59,893 nt of DNA from Paenibacillus ehimensis NBRC 15659 (GCF_004000785.1 NZ_BILX01000039.1:1-59893), one strand, 5' to 3'. Positions 20,347 through 31,497 are shown, counted from the stretch's first letter. The notes: generated from the letters alone by a model not told the origin. Made by a program: numbers and translations.

Positions 20347-20383
20347 ATGCCTTCGCCGTGTCTGCGAAGGCATTTTCGCTTTT
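20347..20383 (+). terminator. Attenuator hairpin in the rplJ leader
   Basis: ATGCCTTCGC (20347-20356) pairs perfectly over 10 bp with GCGAAGGCAT (20364-20373), followed by TTTTCGCTTTT. Its place between the L10 leader and the gene suggests that L10 binding favours termination here. Confidence 0.65.
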
Positions 20384-20439
20384 AGCGGGAATGTCGCTGG
20401 CAGATTGCGGCGAGGAAACGGAACGACCTCGAGAACGTG

Positions 20440-20561
20440 TTTACGAAGTAAGTTTTCGGACGCTTAAGAAGCAGTTTTCTCACGAGAGCTGATGCTTACG
20501 AAGACGGCTTTCCTCTGGAAAGCTAGGTTGATGCTTAAGGAGCAGTTTTCTTACGAAAACT
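20440..20561 (+). repeat. Tandem array of hairpin repeat units before rplJ
   Basis: A truncated unit (20440-20456) and three full units start at 20462, 20494 and 20533. Each begins GCTTA-C/A-G and ends in a hairpin: AGTTTTC/GAGAGCT, GGCTTTCC/GGAAAGCT and AGTTTTC/GAAAACT. The stems differ in sequence but keep pairing. The last stem ends 1 nt before GTAGGAGG of rplJ. Related units lie before rplX, rpsZ and rpmJ. Confidence 0.8.
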
Positions 20562-20576
20562 TGTAGGAGGTGCAAA

Positions 20577-21086
20577 ATGGCAAACGTAAAAATTATCGAG
20601 CAAAAAGCTCAGCAAGTTACGGAAGTAGCTGCAAAGCTGAAAGAAAACTCTTGCTCTATCGTGGCTGATTACCGCGGTTTGAACGTGAAGCAAGTAACCG
20701 AGCTTCGCAAACAACTGCGTGAAGCGGGCGTAGAATTCCAAGTGTTGAAAAACACGCTGATTCGCCGTGCGACAGCTAATGCGGAATTGTCTGACCTGGA
20801 TGAGTACTTGACCGGTCCTACCGCGATTGCATTCAGCAAAGAAGACGTTGTGACTCCGGCCAAAATTTTGACCGAGTTCGCCAAGAAAAACGACAAGCTC
20901 AGCGTAAAAGCGGGTGTCGTTGAAGGTAAAGTGGTTGATTTCAACCAAATCAAAGCGCTGGCTGAACTGCCTTCCAGAGAAGGTCTTCTGTCCATGTTGC
21001 TCAGCGTGCTTCAAGCTCCGGTTCGCAACTTCGCCCTTGCGGTTAAAGCTGTGTCCGAGAAGCAAGAAGGCGGCGCGCAAGCGTAA
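20577..21086 (+). CDS. rplJ: 50S ribosomal protein L10
   Basis: Base of the L7/L12 stalk and, in relatives, autoregulator of this operon. The 169 residues show the conserved N-terminal RNA-binding part ([20 protein letters not shown]) and a C-terminal helix that binds L12 dimers ([16 protein letters not shown]). ATG 20577 follows GTAGGAGGTG. A 390-nt leader with three kinds of RNA structure precedes it. Confidence 0.97.
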   Translation: MANVKIIEQKAQQVTEVAAKLKENSCSIVADYRGLNVKQVTELRKQLREAGVEFQVLKNTLIRRATANAELSDLDEYLTGPTAIAFSKEDVVTPAKILTEFAKKNDKLSVKAGVVEGKVVDFNQIKALAELPSREGLLSMLLSVLQAPVRNFALAVKAVSEKQEGGAQA

Positions 21087-21143
21087 TTGTACCGCTTGAA
21101 ATGATTAAAAAACATTCTTATTTGAGATAATGGAGGTTTAACC

Positions 21144-21509
21144 ATGAGCAAAGAGCAAATCTTGGAAGCCATTAAAGGCATGACTGTTTTGGAACTGAAC
21201 GATCTGGTTAAAGCAATCGAAGAAGAGTTCGGCGTAACAGCAGCAGCTCCGGTAGCTGTTGTAGCAGGCGGCGGCGCTGCGGCAGAAGCTGCAGAGCAAA
21301 CAGAATTCGACGTTGTATTGGCAAGCGCTGGCGCGTCCAAAATCAACGTTATCAAAGTTGTTCGCGAAATCACGGGTCTCGGCCTGAAAGAAGCAAAAGA
21401 TCTCGTAGACAACGCTCCGAAGCCGCTTAAAGAGAAAGTTTCCAAAGAAGAAGCTGAATCCATCAAAGCAAAATTGGAAGAAGCAGGCGCTTCCGTAGAA
21501 GTGAAGTAA
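21144..21509 (+). CDS. rplL: 50S ribosomal protein L7/L12
   Basis: Stalk protein that recruits translation factors. The 121-residue acidic protein has the N-terminal dimerisation helix, an Ala/Gly-rich hinge (about 34-52) and the C-terminal factor-binding domain with [21 protein letters not shown] (given in part: [15 protein letters not shown]). ATG 21144 follows TGGAGGTT. A terminator lies 14 nt after the stop. Confidence 0.97.
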   Translation: MSKEQILEAIKGMTVLELNDLVKAIEEEFGVTAAAPVAVVAGGGAAAEAAEQTEFDVVLASAGASKINVIKVVREITGLGLKEAKDLVDNAPKPLKEKVSKEEAESIKAKLEEAGASVEVK

Positions 21510-21523
21510 TTCGAGCTACAGCA

Positions 21524-21564
21524 CCCCTTGCAGAGGCGATCCTCTCCAAGGGGTTTTCCTTTTC
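21524..21564 (+). terminator. Terminator of rplJ-rplL
   Basis: CCCCTTG-AGAGG pairs with CCTCT-CAAGGGG, followed by TTTTCCTTTT. It lies only 27 nt before the start of the next gene. Confidence 0.85.
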
Positions 21565-21590
21565 AATCCGAACCAGGAGGCGGTGGATAC

Positions 21591-22187
21591 GTGTCCGAGC
21601 ATTACTATACCCCGAGACCCAGCGTAGAGCACGATTTGCATACGATCGAGGAAACGCTGCGCGGTCGCAGCTTTGTTTTTTGGACGGATGCCGGGGTCTT
21701 CTCCAAAAAGGGGGTTGATTACGGATCAAGGCTGCTTGTGCAGACCATGGAGTTTTCCAAGCAAGCCAAAGTGCTGGATGTAGGCTGCGGGTACGGCCCA
21801 ATTGGATTGGCGGCCGCCGTAGTAGCCGAACAGGGAACCGTTACGATGGTAGACATCAACGAGCGTGCCATTGAACTCGCGAAACGAAACGCCGAACGCA
21901 ATCGGATCGCAAACGTTCGGATCTTGCAGAGCGATTTGCTGGCAGAGGTGATGGACCAGACGTTTGATGCGGTGCTGACCAACCCGCCCATACGTGCCGG
22001 CAAAGAGACGGTGCACCGCGTGTTTGAGCAGGCTCACCACGTATTGGTTCCCGGCGGGGCGCTGTGGGTGGTCATCCAGAAAAAGCAGGGAGCCCCTTCC
22101 GCCTACGCCAAGCTTGAGTCTCTTTACTCCCGAGTGGAAGAAGTCGAGCGCGACAAAGGCTATTGGATTATCAAGGCCGTGAAGTGA
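21591..22187 (+). CDS. RsmC-like class I SAM-dependent methyltransferase (YbxB)
   Basis: Probable N2-guanine rRNA methyltransferase of the MTS family, related to 16S methyltransferase RsmC. SAM-binding motif I is VLDVGCGYGPIGLA, and the catalytic NPPI motif is in LTNPPIRAGKE. GTG 21591 with AGGAGG 10 nt upstream gives 198 residues. The open frame extends upstream through the terminator and is rejected there. Position between rplL and rpoB matches B. subtilis ybxB. The exact target is not known. Confidence 0.9.
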   Translation: MSEHYYTPRPSVEHDLHTIEETLRGRSFVFWTDAGVFSKKGVDYGSRLLVQTMEFSKQAKVLDVGCGYGPIGLAAAVVAEQGTVTMVDINERAIELAKRNAERNRIANVRILQSDLLAEVMDQTFDAVLTNPPIRAGKETVHRVFEQAHHVLVPGGALWVVIQKKQGAPSAYAKLESLYSRVEEVERDKGYWIIKAVK

Positions 22188-22313
22188 TTTTACGGATCCT
22201 ATTAATAAAGTTTGCTTAGTTTTTTGCTTGAAGGTTTTGATGCTTCCGCGAAATCGGCCTGCGTTGGCGGAGGAATATATCGGTTGGCGGTGAGTTGGAT
22301 TCAGTAGGACGGA

Positions 22314-22421
22314 AGAGTATGACCATTTACCGCGAGTTTTTTGCAAGCTTGCAGACCTATAGGTGTATTTAAAATGGAAGTTTGCAAAACGTGTTTGAGG
22401 TTAGGTAAATGGTTATACTCT
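22314..22421. repeat. 108-bp imperfect palindrome before rpoB
   Basis: AGAGTATGACCATTTACC (22314-22331) pairs with GGTAAATGGTTATACTCT (22404-22421) with one G-T pair. Inside, TTTTGCAAGCTT (22339-22350) pairs with AAGTTTGCAAAA (22378-22389). It lies after the methyltransferase gene and before the rpoB promoter, with no T run, so it could be a small inverted-repeat element. Confidence 0.7.
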
Positions 22422-22436
22422 GGAGTTGGAAATATG

Positions 22437-22465
22437 TTGACTTGAGTTTTGCTTTGTGATATTAT
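22437..22465 (+). promoter_or_regulatory. Promoter of rpoB-rpoC
   Basis: TTGACT (22437-22442), 17 bp, TATTAT (22460-22465). A second candidate, TTGACT (22506-22511), 18 bp, TATACC (22530-22535), lies downstream, but it coincides with a TTGAC/GTCAA hairpin followed by T residues and is weaker. Confidence 0.6.
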
Positions 22466-22661
22466 TATAAAATGTCAGCATTAAGATAGGGTGAAATCTC
22501 TTTAGTTGACTAAAATGTCAAGATTTTTTTATACCAGTATGAATAAAATTTTTCCATTTGACGTATAATGTTAAAATTTTAGGTAAACCATACAAGGTAT
22601 AAGGAAATTTATGGCAAGTCAAAGGGGCGGACACCCGTATTGCTATTTGTATTTAGTCATT

Positions 22662-22733
22662 AGAAGCTTCCTGAAGAAGTGACACTTCGCGCAGTATTTA
22701 CTCGAGAAGGCTTCCCAAAGAGGCTTTTATTTT
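22662..22733 (+). promoter_or_regulatory. Structured rpoB leader with terminator-like hairpin
   Basis: A GAAGT-GAC-ACTTC hairpin (22676-22688) precedes GCTTC, a 5-nt loop and GAGGC (22710-22724) with TTTTATTTTG. The second stem has the same layout as the repeated terminators at 5061 and 17742, and AAGCTTCC lies upstream of it as it does before radA. It ends about 20 nt before the rpoB ribosome site, so it may attenuate rpoBC. Confidence 0.45.
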
Positions 22734-22767
22734 GTTCTATTGAGTAGACATGAGGGGTGAATCTAAG

Positions 22768-25700
22768 TTGGCGGGACATCTTGTTCAATTAGGTAGACGT
22801 AAACGCAGGTCATACGCTCGGATTCATGAGGTTTTGGAGGTTCCGAACCTGATCGAAATCCAACAAAAATCATATCAATGGTTTTTGGATGAGGGATTGC
22901 GTGAAATGTTTCAAGATATTTCCCCGATCCAAGACTTTACGGGGAATTTGGTGTTGGAATTTATCGACTACAGCTTGGGAGAGCCTAAGTATTCGGTCGA
23001 CGAATCCAAGGAACGCGACGTCACCTTTGCTGCACCGCTTCGTGTGAAAGTACGCTTGATCAATAAAGAAACCGGCGAGGTTAAAGAGCAGGAAGTGTTT
23101 ATGGGCGACTTCCCTTTGATGACCGAGACGGGTACCTTTATTATCAACGGCGCTGAACGGGTTATCGTCAGCCAGCTGGTTCGTTCCCCTAGCGTTTATT
23201 TTAGCACGAAAGTCGATAAGAACGGAAAGAAAACATATACCGCAACCGTTATTCCGAACCGCGGCGCCTGGCTGGAGCTGGAAACGGACGCCAAGGACAT
23301 TATCTACGTGCGGATCGACCGTACGCGGAAAATTCCGGTCACGGTGCTGCTCCGCGCTCTTGGTTTCGGTACCGATGCGGAAATCATAGATTTGCTCGGC
23401 GACAACGAGTATATCCGCAACACGCTGGACAAGGATAACACCGATTCGACGGACAAGGCCTTGATCGAGATTTACGAGCGTCTTCGTCCGGGTGAACCGC
23501 CTACGCTGGATAATGCGAGAAGCTTGCTTGTGGCGCGCTTTTTCGATCCGAAACGGTACGATCTGGCCAATGTCGGCCGGTACAAAATCAACAAGAAGCT
23601 GCACATCAAAAACCGTCTGTTCAATCAACGGCTGGCAGAGACGCTTGTCGATACGAATACCGGAGAAATCGTTGCCGAGGCTGGTCAACTGCTGGACCGC
23701 CGTCTGCTTGACACGATCATTCCTTATCTGGAAGAAAGCGTCGGCTTCACGGAATACAGCGTAACCAACGGCGTGACCGAATCGGATAAAATTCCGCTGC
23801 AATGCGTCAGCGTATATTCTCCGCTTGAGGATGGGAAGGTCGTCAAGGTTATTGCCAACGGCAAGATCGATAAAACGGTCAAAAACATTACCCCGGCCGA
23901 TATTATCTCGTCCATCAACTATTTCATTAACCTGCTGCACGGGATCGGCAGCACGGACGACATCGACCACTTGGGGAACCGTCGTCTGCGCTCCGTCGGC
24001 GAGCTTCTGCAGAACCAGTTCCGGATCGGGTTGTCCCGGATGGAGCGCGTTGTGCGTGAGCGGATGTCGATTCAAGACGTGAATACCATTACTCCGCAGC
24101 AGCTTATCAATATTCGTCCGGTTATTGCGTCCATCAAAGAGTTTTTCGGAAGCTCCCAGCTTTCGCAGTTCATGGACCAAACGAACCCGCTTGCCGAGCT
24201 TACGCACAAACGCCGTTTGTCCGCATTGGGACCCGGCGGTTTGACGCGGGAGCGCGCCGGTTTCGAAGTCCGGGACGTTCACCACTCGCACTATGGACGG
24301 ATGTGTCCGATCGAGACGCCTGAGGGACCGAACATCGGGTTGATCAACTCTTTGTCCACCTTTGCGCGTGTCAATGAGTTCGGCTTTATCGAAGCTCCGT
24401 ATCGGCGGGTCGACCCGAATACGGGTGTGGTGACGGAAGAAATCGCCTATTTGACAGCTGATGAAGAGGACAACTATGTTGTCGCTCAGGCGAACGCCGA
24501 ACTGACCGAGGACGGCAAGTTTGCCAACGACTCTGTCATTGTGCGTTACAAAGACGATATTTTGACCTTGCCTAAAGACCGCGTCGATTACATGGACGTT
24601 TCTCCGAAACAGGTTGTGTCCGTGGCGACGGCCTTGATTCCGTTCCTTGAAAATGACGACTCCAACCGCGCCCTGATGGGTTCGAACATGCAGCGTCAGG
24701 CGGTGCCGCTTCTCATTCCGAAAGCGCCGCTTGTCGGTACGGGGATGGAGCATAAATCGGCCAAAGACTCCGGCGTATGTATCGTTTCCAAAGTGAATGG
24801 CGTCGTCGAACGGGTTTCGGCTAACGAAATCTGGGTGCGCCGTCAAGAGATGGTGGACGGCCGCTTGGTTAATGGAGACATTATCAAGCACAAGCTTCAT
24901 AAGTTTTTGCGCTCCAACCAAGGAACTTGCATCAACCAGCGTCCGATTTGCCATAAGGGCGAACAGGTGCGCGTCGGCGACATTTTGGCCGACGGTCCTT
25001 CGACCGAACAGGGCGAGCTTGCGCTCGGCCGCAACGTCGTCGTCGCTTTCATGACTTGGGAAGGCTACAACTACGAGGACGCTATTCTGCTTAGTGAAAA
25101 ATTGGTGAAGGAAGACGTTTATACTTCCATTCACATTGAAGAATACGAATCGGAAGCGCGCGATACGAAGCTCGGACCGGAAGAGATCACCCGAGATATT
25201 CCGAACGTGGGCGAAGACGCGCTGAAGAACTTGGACGAACGCGGCATTATCCGCGTCGGTGCGGAGATCGCCGCCGGCGACATCCTGGTCGGAAAAGTAA
25301 CGCCGAAAGGGGTTACCGAGCTGACGGCGGAAGAGCGCCTTCTGCACGCGATCTTCGGTGAAAAAGCCCGCGAAGTCCGCGACACTTCGCTCCGCGTGCC
25401 TCACGGTACGGACGGAATCGTAGTCGATGTGAAGGTGTTCACCCGCGAGAATGGCGACGAGCTTCCTCCTGGAGTCAACCAGTTGGTGCGCGTCTACATC
25501 GCTCAAAAACGGAAAATTTCCGAGGGCGACAAAATGGCGGGACGCCACGGAAACAAAGGGGTTATCGCGCGCATTTTGCCGGAAGAGGACATGCCGTTCC
25601 TGCCGGACGGAACACCGGTTGAAGTTGTATTGAACCCGCTGGGGGTTCCTTCCCGGATGAACATCGGACAGGTGCTGGAAGTTCACTTGGGGATGGCGGC

Positions 25701-26304
25701 GAAATATCTCGGTATTCATACGGCTACGCCGGTATTCGACGGCGCCCGCGAATACGACGTTTTCGATACGATGGAAGAAGCCGGAATGCAGCGCAACGGC
25801 AAAACGTTGCTGTACGACGGCCGGACTGGAGAACCGTTTGAACGCGAAGTTACCGTTGGCGTCATGTACATGATCAAGCTGGCGCACATGGTTGACGATA
25901 AAATCCATGCCCGCTCCACGGGACCATACTCTCTCGTTACGCAGCAGCCGCTTGGTGGTAAAGCGCAGTTCGGCGGCCAGCGCTTCGGGGAGATGGAAGT
26001 TTGGGCGCTTGAGGCGTACGGCGCAGCTTATACGCTGCAGGAAATTTTGACGGTCAAATCCGACGATGTCGTCGGCCGCGTGAAGACGTACGAATCGATC
26101 GTCAAGGGCGAGAACGTTCCGGAGCCGGGCGTACCGGAATCCTTTAAAGTCTTGATCAAAGAGCTTCAGAGCTTGGGTATGGACGTCAAAATCTTGTCCG
26201 AGAACGAAGAAGAGATCGAAATGAAGGAAATGGACGACGAGGATGAGGTAACCAGCGACAAGCTGAACCTGAATCTCGAAGGCGCGGAGCTTGGTGTAGA
26301 GTAA
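22768..26304 (+). CDS. rpoB: DNA-directed RNA polymerase subunit beta
   Basis: Catalytic subunit of RNA polymerase, 1178 residues. Conserved blocks are complete, including the rifampicin pocket [15 protein letters not shown] with [13 protein letters not shown] (no obvious resistance substitution) and [13 protein letters not shown] near the active site. TTG 22768 is chosen because AGGGGTG ends 8 nt upstream and homologues begin at the same residue; an in-frame ATG at 22750 overlaps that site. rpoC follows after 90 nt. Confidence 0.97.
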   Translation: MAGHLVQLGRRKRRSYARIHEVLEVPNLIEIQQKSYQWFLDEGLREMFQDISPIQDFTGNLVLEFIDYSLGEPKYSVDESKERDVTFAAPLRVKVRLINKETGEVKEQEVFMGDFPLMTETGTFIINGAERVIVSQLVRSPSVYFSTKVDKNGKKTYTATVIPNRGAWLELETDAKDIIYVRIDRTRKIPVTVLLRALGFGTDAEIIDLLGDNEYIRNTLDKDNTDSTDKALIEIYERLRPGEPPTLDNARSLLVARFFDPKRYDLANVGRYKINKKLHIKNRLFNQRLAETLVDTNTGEIVAEAGQLLDRRLLDTIIPYLEESVGFTEYSVTNGVTESDKIPLQCVSVYSPLEDGKVVKVIANGKIDKTVKNITPADIISSINYFINLLHGIGSTDDIDHLGNRRLRSVGELLQNQFRIGLSRMERVVRERMSIQDVNTITPQQLINIRPVIASIKEFFGSSQLSQFMDQTNPLAELTHKRRLSALGPGGLTRERAGFEVRDVHHSHYGRMCPIETPEGPNIGLINSLSTFARVNEFGFIEAPYRRVDPNTGVVTEEIAYLTADEEDNYVVAQANAELTEDGKFANDSVIVRYKDDILTLPKDRVDYMDVSPKQVVSVATALIPFLENDDSNRALMGSNMQRQAVPLLIPKAPLVGTGMEHKSAKDSGVCIVSKVNGVVERVSANEIWVRRQEMVDGRLVNGDIIKHKLHKFLRSNQGTCINQRPICHKGEQVRVGDILADGPSTEQGELALGRNVVVAFMTWEGYNYEDAILLSEKLVKEDVYTSIHIEEYESEARDTKLGPEEITRDIPNVGEDALKNLDERGIIRVGAEIAAGDILVGKVTPKGVTELTAEERLLHAIFGEKAREVRDTSLRVPHGTDGIVVDVKVFTRENGDELPPGVNQLVRVYIAQKRKISEGDKMAGRHGNKGVIARILPEEDMPFLPDGTPVEVVLNPLGVPSRMNIGQVLEVHLGMAAKYLGIHTATPVFDGAREYDVFDTMEEAGMQRNGKTLLYDGRTGEPFEREVTVGVMYMIKLAHMVDDKIHARSTGPYSLVTQQPLGGKAQFGGQRFGEMEVWALEAYGAAYTLQEILTVKSDDVVGRVKTYESIVKGENVPEPGVPESFKVLIKELQSLGMDVKILSENEEEIEMKEMDDEDEVTSDKLNLNLEGAELGVE

Positions 26305-26394
26305 GGCTGTGATGGAAATGCTTTACGGACGTAAGTCATGGGCATATGCCCGCACACAGATTTTGCTGCACAAAACATGGAGGAGGGTTGCTCC

Positions 26395-29300
26395 TTGATC
26401 GACGTCAACAATTTTGAGTACATGAAAATCGGATTGGCTTCCCCCGACAAGATACGTTCATGGTCCAGAGGCGAAGTGAAGAAGCCGGAGACGATCAACT
26501 ATAGAACGTTGAAGCCGGAAAAGGAAGGCTTGTTCTGCGAGAAAATCTTCGGGCCGACCAAAGACTGGGAATGTCATTGCGGTAAATATAAACGCGTCCG
26601 TTACAAAGGCGTCGTCTGTGACCGATGCGGCGTAGAGGTTACCCGCCAAAAAGTGCGCCGCGAACGTATGGGCCACATCGAACTGGCTGCGCCGGTTTCG
26701 CATATTTGGTACTTCAAAGGCATCCCGAGCCGTATGGGTCTTGCGCTTGATATGTCTCCCCGTTCGCTGGAGGAGATCATCTATTTTGCATCCTATGTTG
26801 TAACGGATCCGGGAGACACGCCGCTGGAGAAAAAACAGCTGCTCTCCGAGAAAGAATACCGCAGCTATCGCGAAAAGTACGGCTATGCGTTCCAAGCCGG
26901 CATGGGCGCCGAAGCGGTGAAGAAGCTTCTGCAGGACATCGACATCGAGAAAGAAGTCGACATGCTGAAGGAAGAACTGAAAACCGCACAAGGTCAACGC
27001 CGTAATCGCGCAATCAAGCGGTTGGAAGTCATGGAAGCTTTCCGTAACTCGAAAAATATGCCGGAGTGGATGGTGCTGGACGTACTGCCGGTCATTCCTC
27101 CGGAGCTCCGGCCGATGGTGCAGCTGGACGGTGGGCGTTTTGCGACCTCCGACTTGAACGATCTGTACCGCCGGGTTATTAACCGGAACAACCGTCTGAA
27201 AAGACTGCTTGACTTGGGCGCTCCCGACATTATCGTGCAGAACGAGAAACGGATGCTGCAGGAAGCCGTAGACGCCTTGATCGACAACGGCCGCCGCGGC
27301 CGTCCGGTTACGGGTCCGGGCAACCGTCCGCTCAAATCGCTTAGCCATATGCTCAAAGGGAAACAAGGCCGTTTCCGTCAAAACCTGCTCGGTAAACGGG
27401 TTGACTATTCCGGCCGTTCCGTTATCGTTGTCGGACCGAGTCTTAAGATGTATCAATGCGGACTTCCGAAGGAAATGGCGCTTGAGCTGTTTAAGCCTTT
27501 CGTCATGAAGGAGCTTGTCAACAAAGGTCTCGCACACAACATCAAGAGCGCGAAGCGCAAAGTGGAACGCGTCAGCCCGGAAGTATGGGACGTGCTCGAA
27601 GAAGTGATCAAGGAGCATCCGGTCCTTCTGAATCGTGCCCCCACGCTTCACCGTCTCGGGATTCAGGCGTTTGAGCCGATCCTGGTCGAAGGGCGCGCCA
27701 TCAAGCTGCATCCGCTCGTATGTACGGCTTATAACGCCGACTTCGACGGTGACCAGATGGCCGTTCACGTGCCGCTCTCTGCAGAAGCGCAGGCGGAAGC
27801 ACGCGTTTTGATGCTGGCTTCGGGGAACATCTTGAACCCGAAAGACGGCAAGCCGGTCGTTACGCCTTCGCAGGACATGGTTCTCGGCAGCTTCTATTTG
27901 ACGACCGAGAACAAGCAGGCCAAAGGCTCGATGACGATTCTGCGCTCCGTGGCTGAAGCGGTATCGCTGTACCATCGCGGAGACGCATCGCTTCATGCGC
28001 GCGTAGCCATTCCGGCCAAAGCGCTCGGGAAAACGAGCTTTACGCCGGAACAGCAAGAAGCCATGCTTATTACAACGGTCGGAAAAATCATCTTTAACGA
28101 GATTTATCCTCCGGACTTCCCGTACATCAACGAAGCGACCAAAGCGAATTTGTTGAACGGACCGTCGGATACGTATTTCGTATTCGAAAAAGGCAGCGAC
28201 ATCCGTCAAAAAATGGAAGAGCTGCCGGAGACGAAGGCCGTAGGTAAAGACTATCTGGGTACAATCATTGCCGAATGTTTCCGCCGTTATCATACGACGC
28301 AAACGTCGATTACGCTGGATAATATTAAGCAGCTTGGTTTTACCTACTCTACTCGGGCGGGAATCACGATCGCGGTGGCGGACGTTACCGTTCCGAAGGA
28401 GAAGGATCAAATTCTTCAAGAATCCGACGAGAAAGTCCGGGTCGTGACAAACCAATACCGCCGCGGTCTGATTACGGACGACGAGCGATATGAGCGCGTC
28501 ATTGCGATCTGGAGTAAGGCGAAGGATGAAATTACCGACATTTTGATGAAGTCGCTTGATAAATACAACTCCATCAACATGATGGTGGAGTCTAAGGCGC
28601 GCGGTAACAAATCGCAGATCACCCAGCTTGGCGGGATGCGCGGTTTGATGGCGACGCCGACAGGCCGGATCTACGAATTGCCGATCAAATCGAACTTCCG
28701 CGAAGGCTTGACGGTCTTGGAGTACTTTATCTCCACGCACGGCGCGCGGAAAGGTTTGGCCGATACGGCGCTTCGTACCGCCGACTCCGGTTACCTGACC
28801 CGTCGTCTTGTCGACGTAGCGCAGGACGTCATCGTACGCGATGAGGATTGCGGTACGGACAAAGGCTTCTTGGTCAGCCGTATTCAAGACGGCAAAGAGG
28901 TTATTGAGGATCTGTACGACCGGATCGAAGGCCGTTATTCCTTCGAAACGATCCGCGATCCGAAGACCGGTGAAGTCATTGTTTCCCGCAACGATCTGAT
29001 CGATGCAGGGAAAGCGGACCGGATTATCGAAGCCGGCATAGAAAAAGTACAAATTCGTTCCGTGCTCAGCTGCCGCTCCAGACACGGGGTGTGCAAGAAG
29101 TGTTACGGACGTAACTTGGCGACAGGCCAACACGTCGAGATCGGTGAAGCCGTAGGGATTATCGCGGCGCAATCCATCGGGGAACCAGGAACGCAGCTGA
29201 CGATGCGCACATTCCATACCGGGGGCGTTGCGGGCGACGATATTACCCAAGGTTTGCCGCGGATTCAGGAGCTTTTCGAAGCGCGGAATCCGAAAGGGCA

Positions 29301-30015
29301 AGCGACGATTTCGGAGATCGACGGCGTGGTGAAAGAAATTCGCGAAGCCAAAGACCGCCGGGAGATCGAGGTCCAAGGCGAAGCGGAATCCAAGGTGTAC
29401 TCCATCTCTTACGGTTCCCGGATCCGGGTCTCCGTCAACCAGACCGTAGAGGCTGGCGACGAGCTGACCGAGGGTTCGATCGACCCGAAAGAAATGCTGC
29501 GTATCAAAGGGATCCGCGGCGTGCAGAACTATATTTTGCAAGAGGTTCAGCGCGTATACCGGAACCAAGGGGTAGAAATCAACGACAAGCACGTTGAGGT
29601 TATGATCCGTCAGATGCTGCGCAAAATCCGTATCGTCGACGCGGGCAATACGACGCTGCTTCCGGGCTCGTTCGTGGATATCCACGAATACGAGGAAGCG
29701 AACAAAGTGGCTCTCTTCGCGGGCGAAGAGCCTGCAGTAGCGAAGCCGGTGCTCCTCGGGATCACCAAAGCGTCGCTGGAGACCGACTCGTTCCTGTCCG
29801 CGGCATCGTTCCAAGAAACGACGCGGGTTCTTACCGATGCGGCAATCAAAGGCAAAGTCGACCAACTGCTCGGCTTGAAAGAGAATGTCATCATCGGGAA
29901 GCTGATTCCGGCCGGTACGGGGATGTCGAGATACCGCAACATCCGTATTACCGACCCGAACGCCGTTCCGTTGGATGAAGAAATGACCGAAGCGGAAGCC
30001 GTAACGGTAGAATAA
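26395..30015 (+). CDS. rpoC: DNA-directed RNA polymerase subunit beta'
   Basis: Largest RNA polymerase subunit, 1206 residues. The N-terminal zinc ribbon is [20 protein letters not shown], the catalytic Mg-binding loop [12 protein letters not shown] has DFDGD at 449-453, and the trigger-loop and bridge-helix area appears in [22 protein letters not shown] 26395 follows AGGAGGG with a 7-nt gap and gives the N-terminus [10 protein letters not shown] that homologues share. Upstream in-frame ATGs lack a suitable ribosome site. Confidence 0.97.
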   Translation: MIDVNNFEYMKIGLASPDKIRSWSRGEVKKPETINYRTLKPEKEGLFCEKIFGPTKDWECHCGKYKRVRYKGVVCDRCGVEVTRQKVRRERMGHIELAAPVSHIWYFKGIPSRMGLALDMSPRSLEEIIYFASYVVTDPGDTPLEKKQLLSEKEYRSYREKYGYAFQAGMGAEAVKKLLQDIDIEKEVDMLKEELKTAQGQRRNRAIKRLEVMEAFRNSKNMPEWMVLDVLPVIPPELRPMVQLDGGRFATSDLNDLYRRVINRNNRLKRLLDLGAPDIIVQNEKRMLQEAVDALIDNGRRGRPVTGPGNRPLKSLSHMLKGKQGRFRQNLLGKRVDYSGRSVIVVGPSLKMYQCGLPKEMALELFKPFVMKELVNKGLAHNIKSAKRKVERVSPEVWDVLEEVIKEHPVLLNRAPTLHRLGIQAFEPILVEGRAIKLHPLVCTAYNADFDGDQMAVHVPLSAEAQAEARVLMLASGNILNPKDGKPVVTPSQDMVLGSFYLTTENKQAKGSMTILRSVAEAVSLYHRGDASLHARVAIPAKALGKTSFTPEQQEAMLITTVGKIIFNEIYPPDFPYINEATKANLLNGPSDTYFVFEKGSDIRQKMEELPETKAVGKDYLGTIIAECFRRYHTTQTSITLDNIKQLGFTYSTRAGITIAVADVTVPKEKDQILQESDEKVRVVTNQYRRGLITDDERYERVIAIWSKAKDEITDILMKSLDKYNSINMMVESKARGNKSQITQLGGMRGLMATPTGRIYELPIKSNFREGLTVLEYFISTHGARKGLADTALRTADSGYLTRRLVDVAQDVIVRDEDCGTDKGFLVSRIQDGKEVIEDLYDRIEGRYSFETIRDPKTGEVIVSRNDLIDAGKADRIIEAGIEKVQIRSVLSCRSRHGVCKKCYGRNLATGQHVEIGEAVGIIAAQSIGEPGTQLTMRTFHTGGVAGDDITQGLPRIQELFEARNPKGQATISEIDGVVKEIREAKDRREIEVQGEAESKVYSISYGSRIRVSVNQTVEAGDELTEGSIDPKEMLRIKGIRGVQNYILQEVQRVYRNQGVEINDKHVEVMIRQMLRKIRIVDAGNTTLLPGSFVDIHEYEEANKVALFAGEEPAVAKPVLLGITKASLETDSFLSAASFQETTRVLTDAAIKGKVDQLLGLKENVIIGKLIPAGTGMSRYRNIRITDPNAVPLDEEMTEAEAVTVE

Positions 30016-30026
30016 AGCACGTCAAT

Positions 30027-30082
30027 AGACTTGCCTTTAAAATTTGGATTGAAAAATCTCATTTAAAGGCAAGTCTTTATTC
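30027..30082 (+). terminator. Terminator of rpoBC
   Basis: AGACTTGCCTTTAAA (30027-30041) pairs perfectly over 15 bp with TTTAAAGGCAAGTCT (30062-30076), then TTATTCTT. The next promoter begins right behind it. Confidence 0.85.
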
Positions 30083-30111
30083 TTGACAGGGTATAACTGA
30101 AATGCTAATAT
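30083..30111 (+). promoter_or_regulatory. Promoter of the rpsL-rpsG-fusA-tuf operon
   Basis: Perfect TTGACA (30083-30088), 17 bp, TAATAT (30106-30111), with TG at 30103-30104. It abuts the rpoBC terminator and precedes the L7Ae-like gene. Confidence 0.8.
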
Positions 30112-30165
30112 ATCAAAGTGTGCCATTTTAGAGGCTCGTCACCTGTCCCTTGGAGGGTGTGTCAC

Positions 30166-30417
30166 ATGTCTTATGATAGAGTGAAGCAGGCAGCGAAACT
30201 GACTATCGGCACGAAGCAAGCGATGAAGACGGTGGAGCAAGGCCAAGCCACGGAAGTGTTCATTGCGAAAGATGCAGATCCGCGAATTACGATAAAAATA
30301 GTTAACCTCTGCAAGAAATTCGGGGTTAAAGTGACATACGTGGACTCCATGAAAATGTTAGGTAAAGCGTGTGGAATCGATGTAGGCGCAGCTGTGGCTG
30401 CGGTGGTGAATGAATAG
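30166..30417 (+). CDS. L7Ae-family K-turn-binding ribosomal protein-like (YbxF)
   Basis: Small RNA-binding protein of the L7Ae/L30e fold; B. subtilis YbxF binds kink-turn RNA. The 83 residues include the family core in [18 protein letters not shown] and [17 protein letters not shown] 30166 is behind TTGGAGGGTG; an in-frame start at 30118 precedes the ribosome site and is rejected. First gene of the str operon, as in Bacillus. The precise role is not established. Confidence 0.92.
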   Translation: MSYDRVKQAAKLTIGTKQAMKTVEQGQATEVFIAKDADPRITIKIVNLCKKFGVKVTYVDSMKMLGKACGIDVGAAVAAVVNE

Positions 30418-30541
30418 ATGTTTTTGTCTGAGAAACAGAGATGGATCGAGGGCAAAAACTTTTCCTTTGTTCATTTACGACTCGCCTGGATCTGTGGGCT
30501 TGAAAAAATGCAACATCATTACGATGAAGGAGGTGGCCAAT

Positions 30542-30961
30542 ATGCCAACAATTAACCAGCTCGTTCGTAAAGGACGTCAAGCTAAAGTTGTAAAATCCAA
30601 ATCCCCTGCTCTTCAAAGAGGCTTCAACGCCCTGAAAAGAGAAGCGACGGATCTGAGCTCCCCTCAAAAACGCGGTGTGTGCACTCGTGTAGGTACGATG
30701 ACGCCGAAGAAACCGAACTCCGCACTTCGTAAATATGCGCGTGTTCGTTTGACCAACCGTGTCGAGGTTACGGCTTATATCCCGGGTATCGGACACAACC
30801 TGCAAGAGCACAGCGTGGTGCTGATCCGCGGCGGCCGGGTAAAAGACCTTCCGGGGGTACGTTACCATATCGTTCGCGGTGCGCTTGATACTGCAGGCGT
30901 GAACAACCGTAAACAAGCTCGTTCCAAGTACGGCGCGAAACGCCCGAAAGTGAAAAAATAA
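30542..30961 (+). CDS. rpsL: 30S ribosomal protein S12
   Basis: Decoding-site protein, 139 residues. [15 protein letters not shown] and [13 protein letters not shown] are intact, with lysines at the two classical streptomycin-resistance positions, so the sequence looks wild type. ATG 30542 follows GAAGGAGGTGG; the open frame begins earlier (30410) without support. Gap from the L7Ae-like gene is 124 nt with no clear structure. Confidence 0.97.
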   Translation: MPTINQLVRKGRQAKVVKSKSPALQRGFNALKREATDLSSPQKRGVCTRVGTMTPKKPNSALRKYARVRLTNRVEVTAYIPGIGHNLQEHSVVLIRGGRVKDLPGVRYHIVRGALDTAGVNNRKQARSKYGAKRPKVKK

Positions 30962-31003
30962 TGAGTAGTAATCCAATGAACTTTTTGAGAAAGGGGGATA
31001 ACT

Positions 31004-31474
31004 ATGCCTCGTAAAGGTCCAGTTACTCGCAGAGACGTATTGCCAGATCCGGTGTATAACAGCAAGCTTGTTACCCGTTTGATCAACCGCATCATGATTG
31101 ATGGTAAAAGAGGAGTAGCTCAACAGCTGCTTTACAATGCTTTCAATCTGATCCAAGAGCGTACAGGCAAAGAGCCGATGGAAGTTTTCGAACAAGCCAT
31201 CAAAAACATCATGCCTGTTCTCGAAGTCAAAGCCCGCCGTGTGGGGGGAGCTAACTACCAAGTACCGATTGAAGTTAGACCTGAACGCCGCACGACGCTC
31301 GGACTTCGCTGGCTCGTCAACTACTCCCGCCTGCGCGGTGAGAAGACGATGGAAGAAAGATTGGCGCAAGAGATCATCGATGCAAGCAACAACACGGGCG
31401 CTTCCGTTAAAAAACGTGAAGACACGCACAAAATGGCTGAAGCCAACAGAGCGTTCGCGCACTATCGTTGGTAA
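31004..31474 (+). CDS. rpsG: 30S ribosomal protein S7
   Basis: Head-domain organiser of the 30S subunit that contacts E-site tRNA. It has 156 residues and the S7 signature [17 protein letters not shown] (written from residue 14) and [17 protein letters not shown] 31004 follows AAAGGGGGAT. Confidence 0.97.
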   Translation: MPRKGPVTRRDVLPDPVYNSKLVTRLINRIMIDGKRGVAQQLLYNAFNLIQERTGKEPMEVFEQAIKNIMPVLEVKARRVGGANYQVPIEVRPERRTTLGLRWLVNYSRLRGEKTMEERLAQEIIDASNNTGASVKKREDTHKMAEANRAFAHYRW

Positions 31475-31481
31475 AATTTTA

Positions 31482-31497
31482 TTCCTATCAATAGGAA
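31482..31497 (+). other. Small hairpin touching the fusA ribosome site
   Basis: TTCCTAT (31482-31488) and ATAGGAA (31491-31497) form a 7-bp stem with a 2-nt loop; with the outer base pairs only the loop is 4 nt. GGAGA of the fusA Shine-Dalgarno follows directly. It may be a stop-codon-proximal processing hairpin or a translational element. Confidence 0.4.

Noticed and set aside
22506..22535. Second rpoB promoter as a firm feature
   Set aside because: TTGACT-N18-TATACC coincides with a TTGAC/GTCAA hairpin plus T run, so it may be an attenuator instead. It is kept only as an alternative.
22870..25908. Very long minus-strand reading frame inside rpoB
   Set aside because: It mirrors rpoB codon for codon, has no ribosome site and shows no protein family pattern. 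Strong codon bias explains the lack of stops.
26458..29865. Very long minus-strand reading frame inside rpoC
   Set aside because: Same cause as in rpoB. rpoC is certain from its motifs, and an overlapping antisense gene has no independent support.
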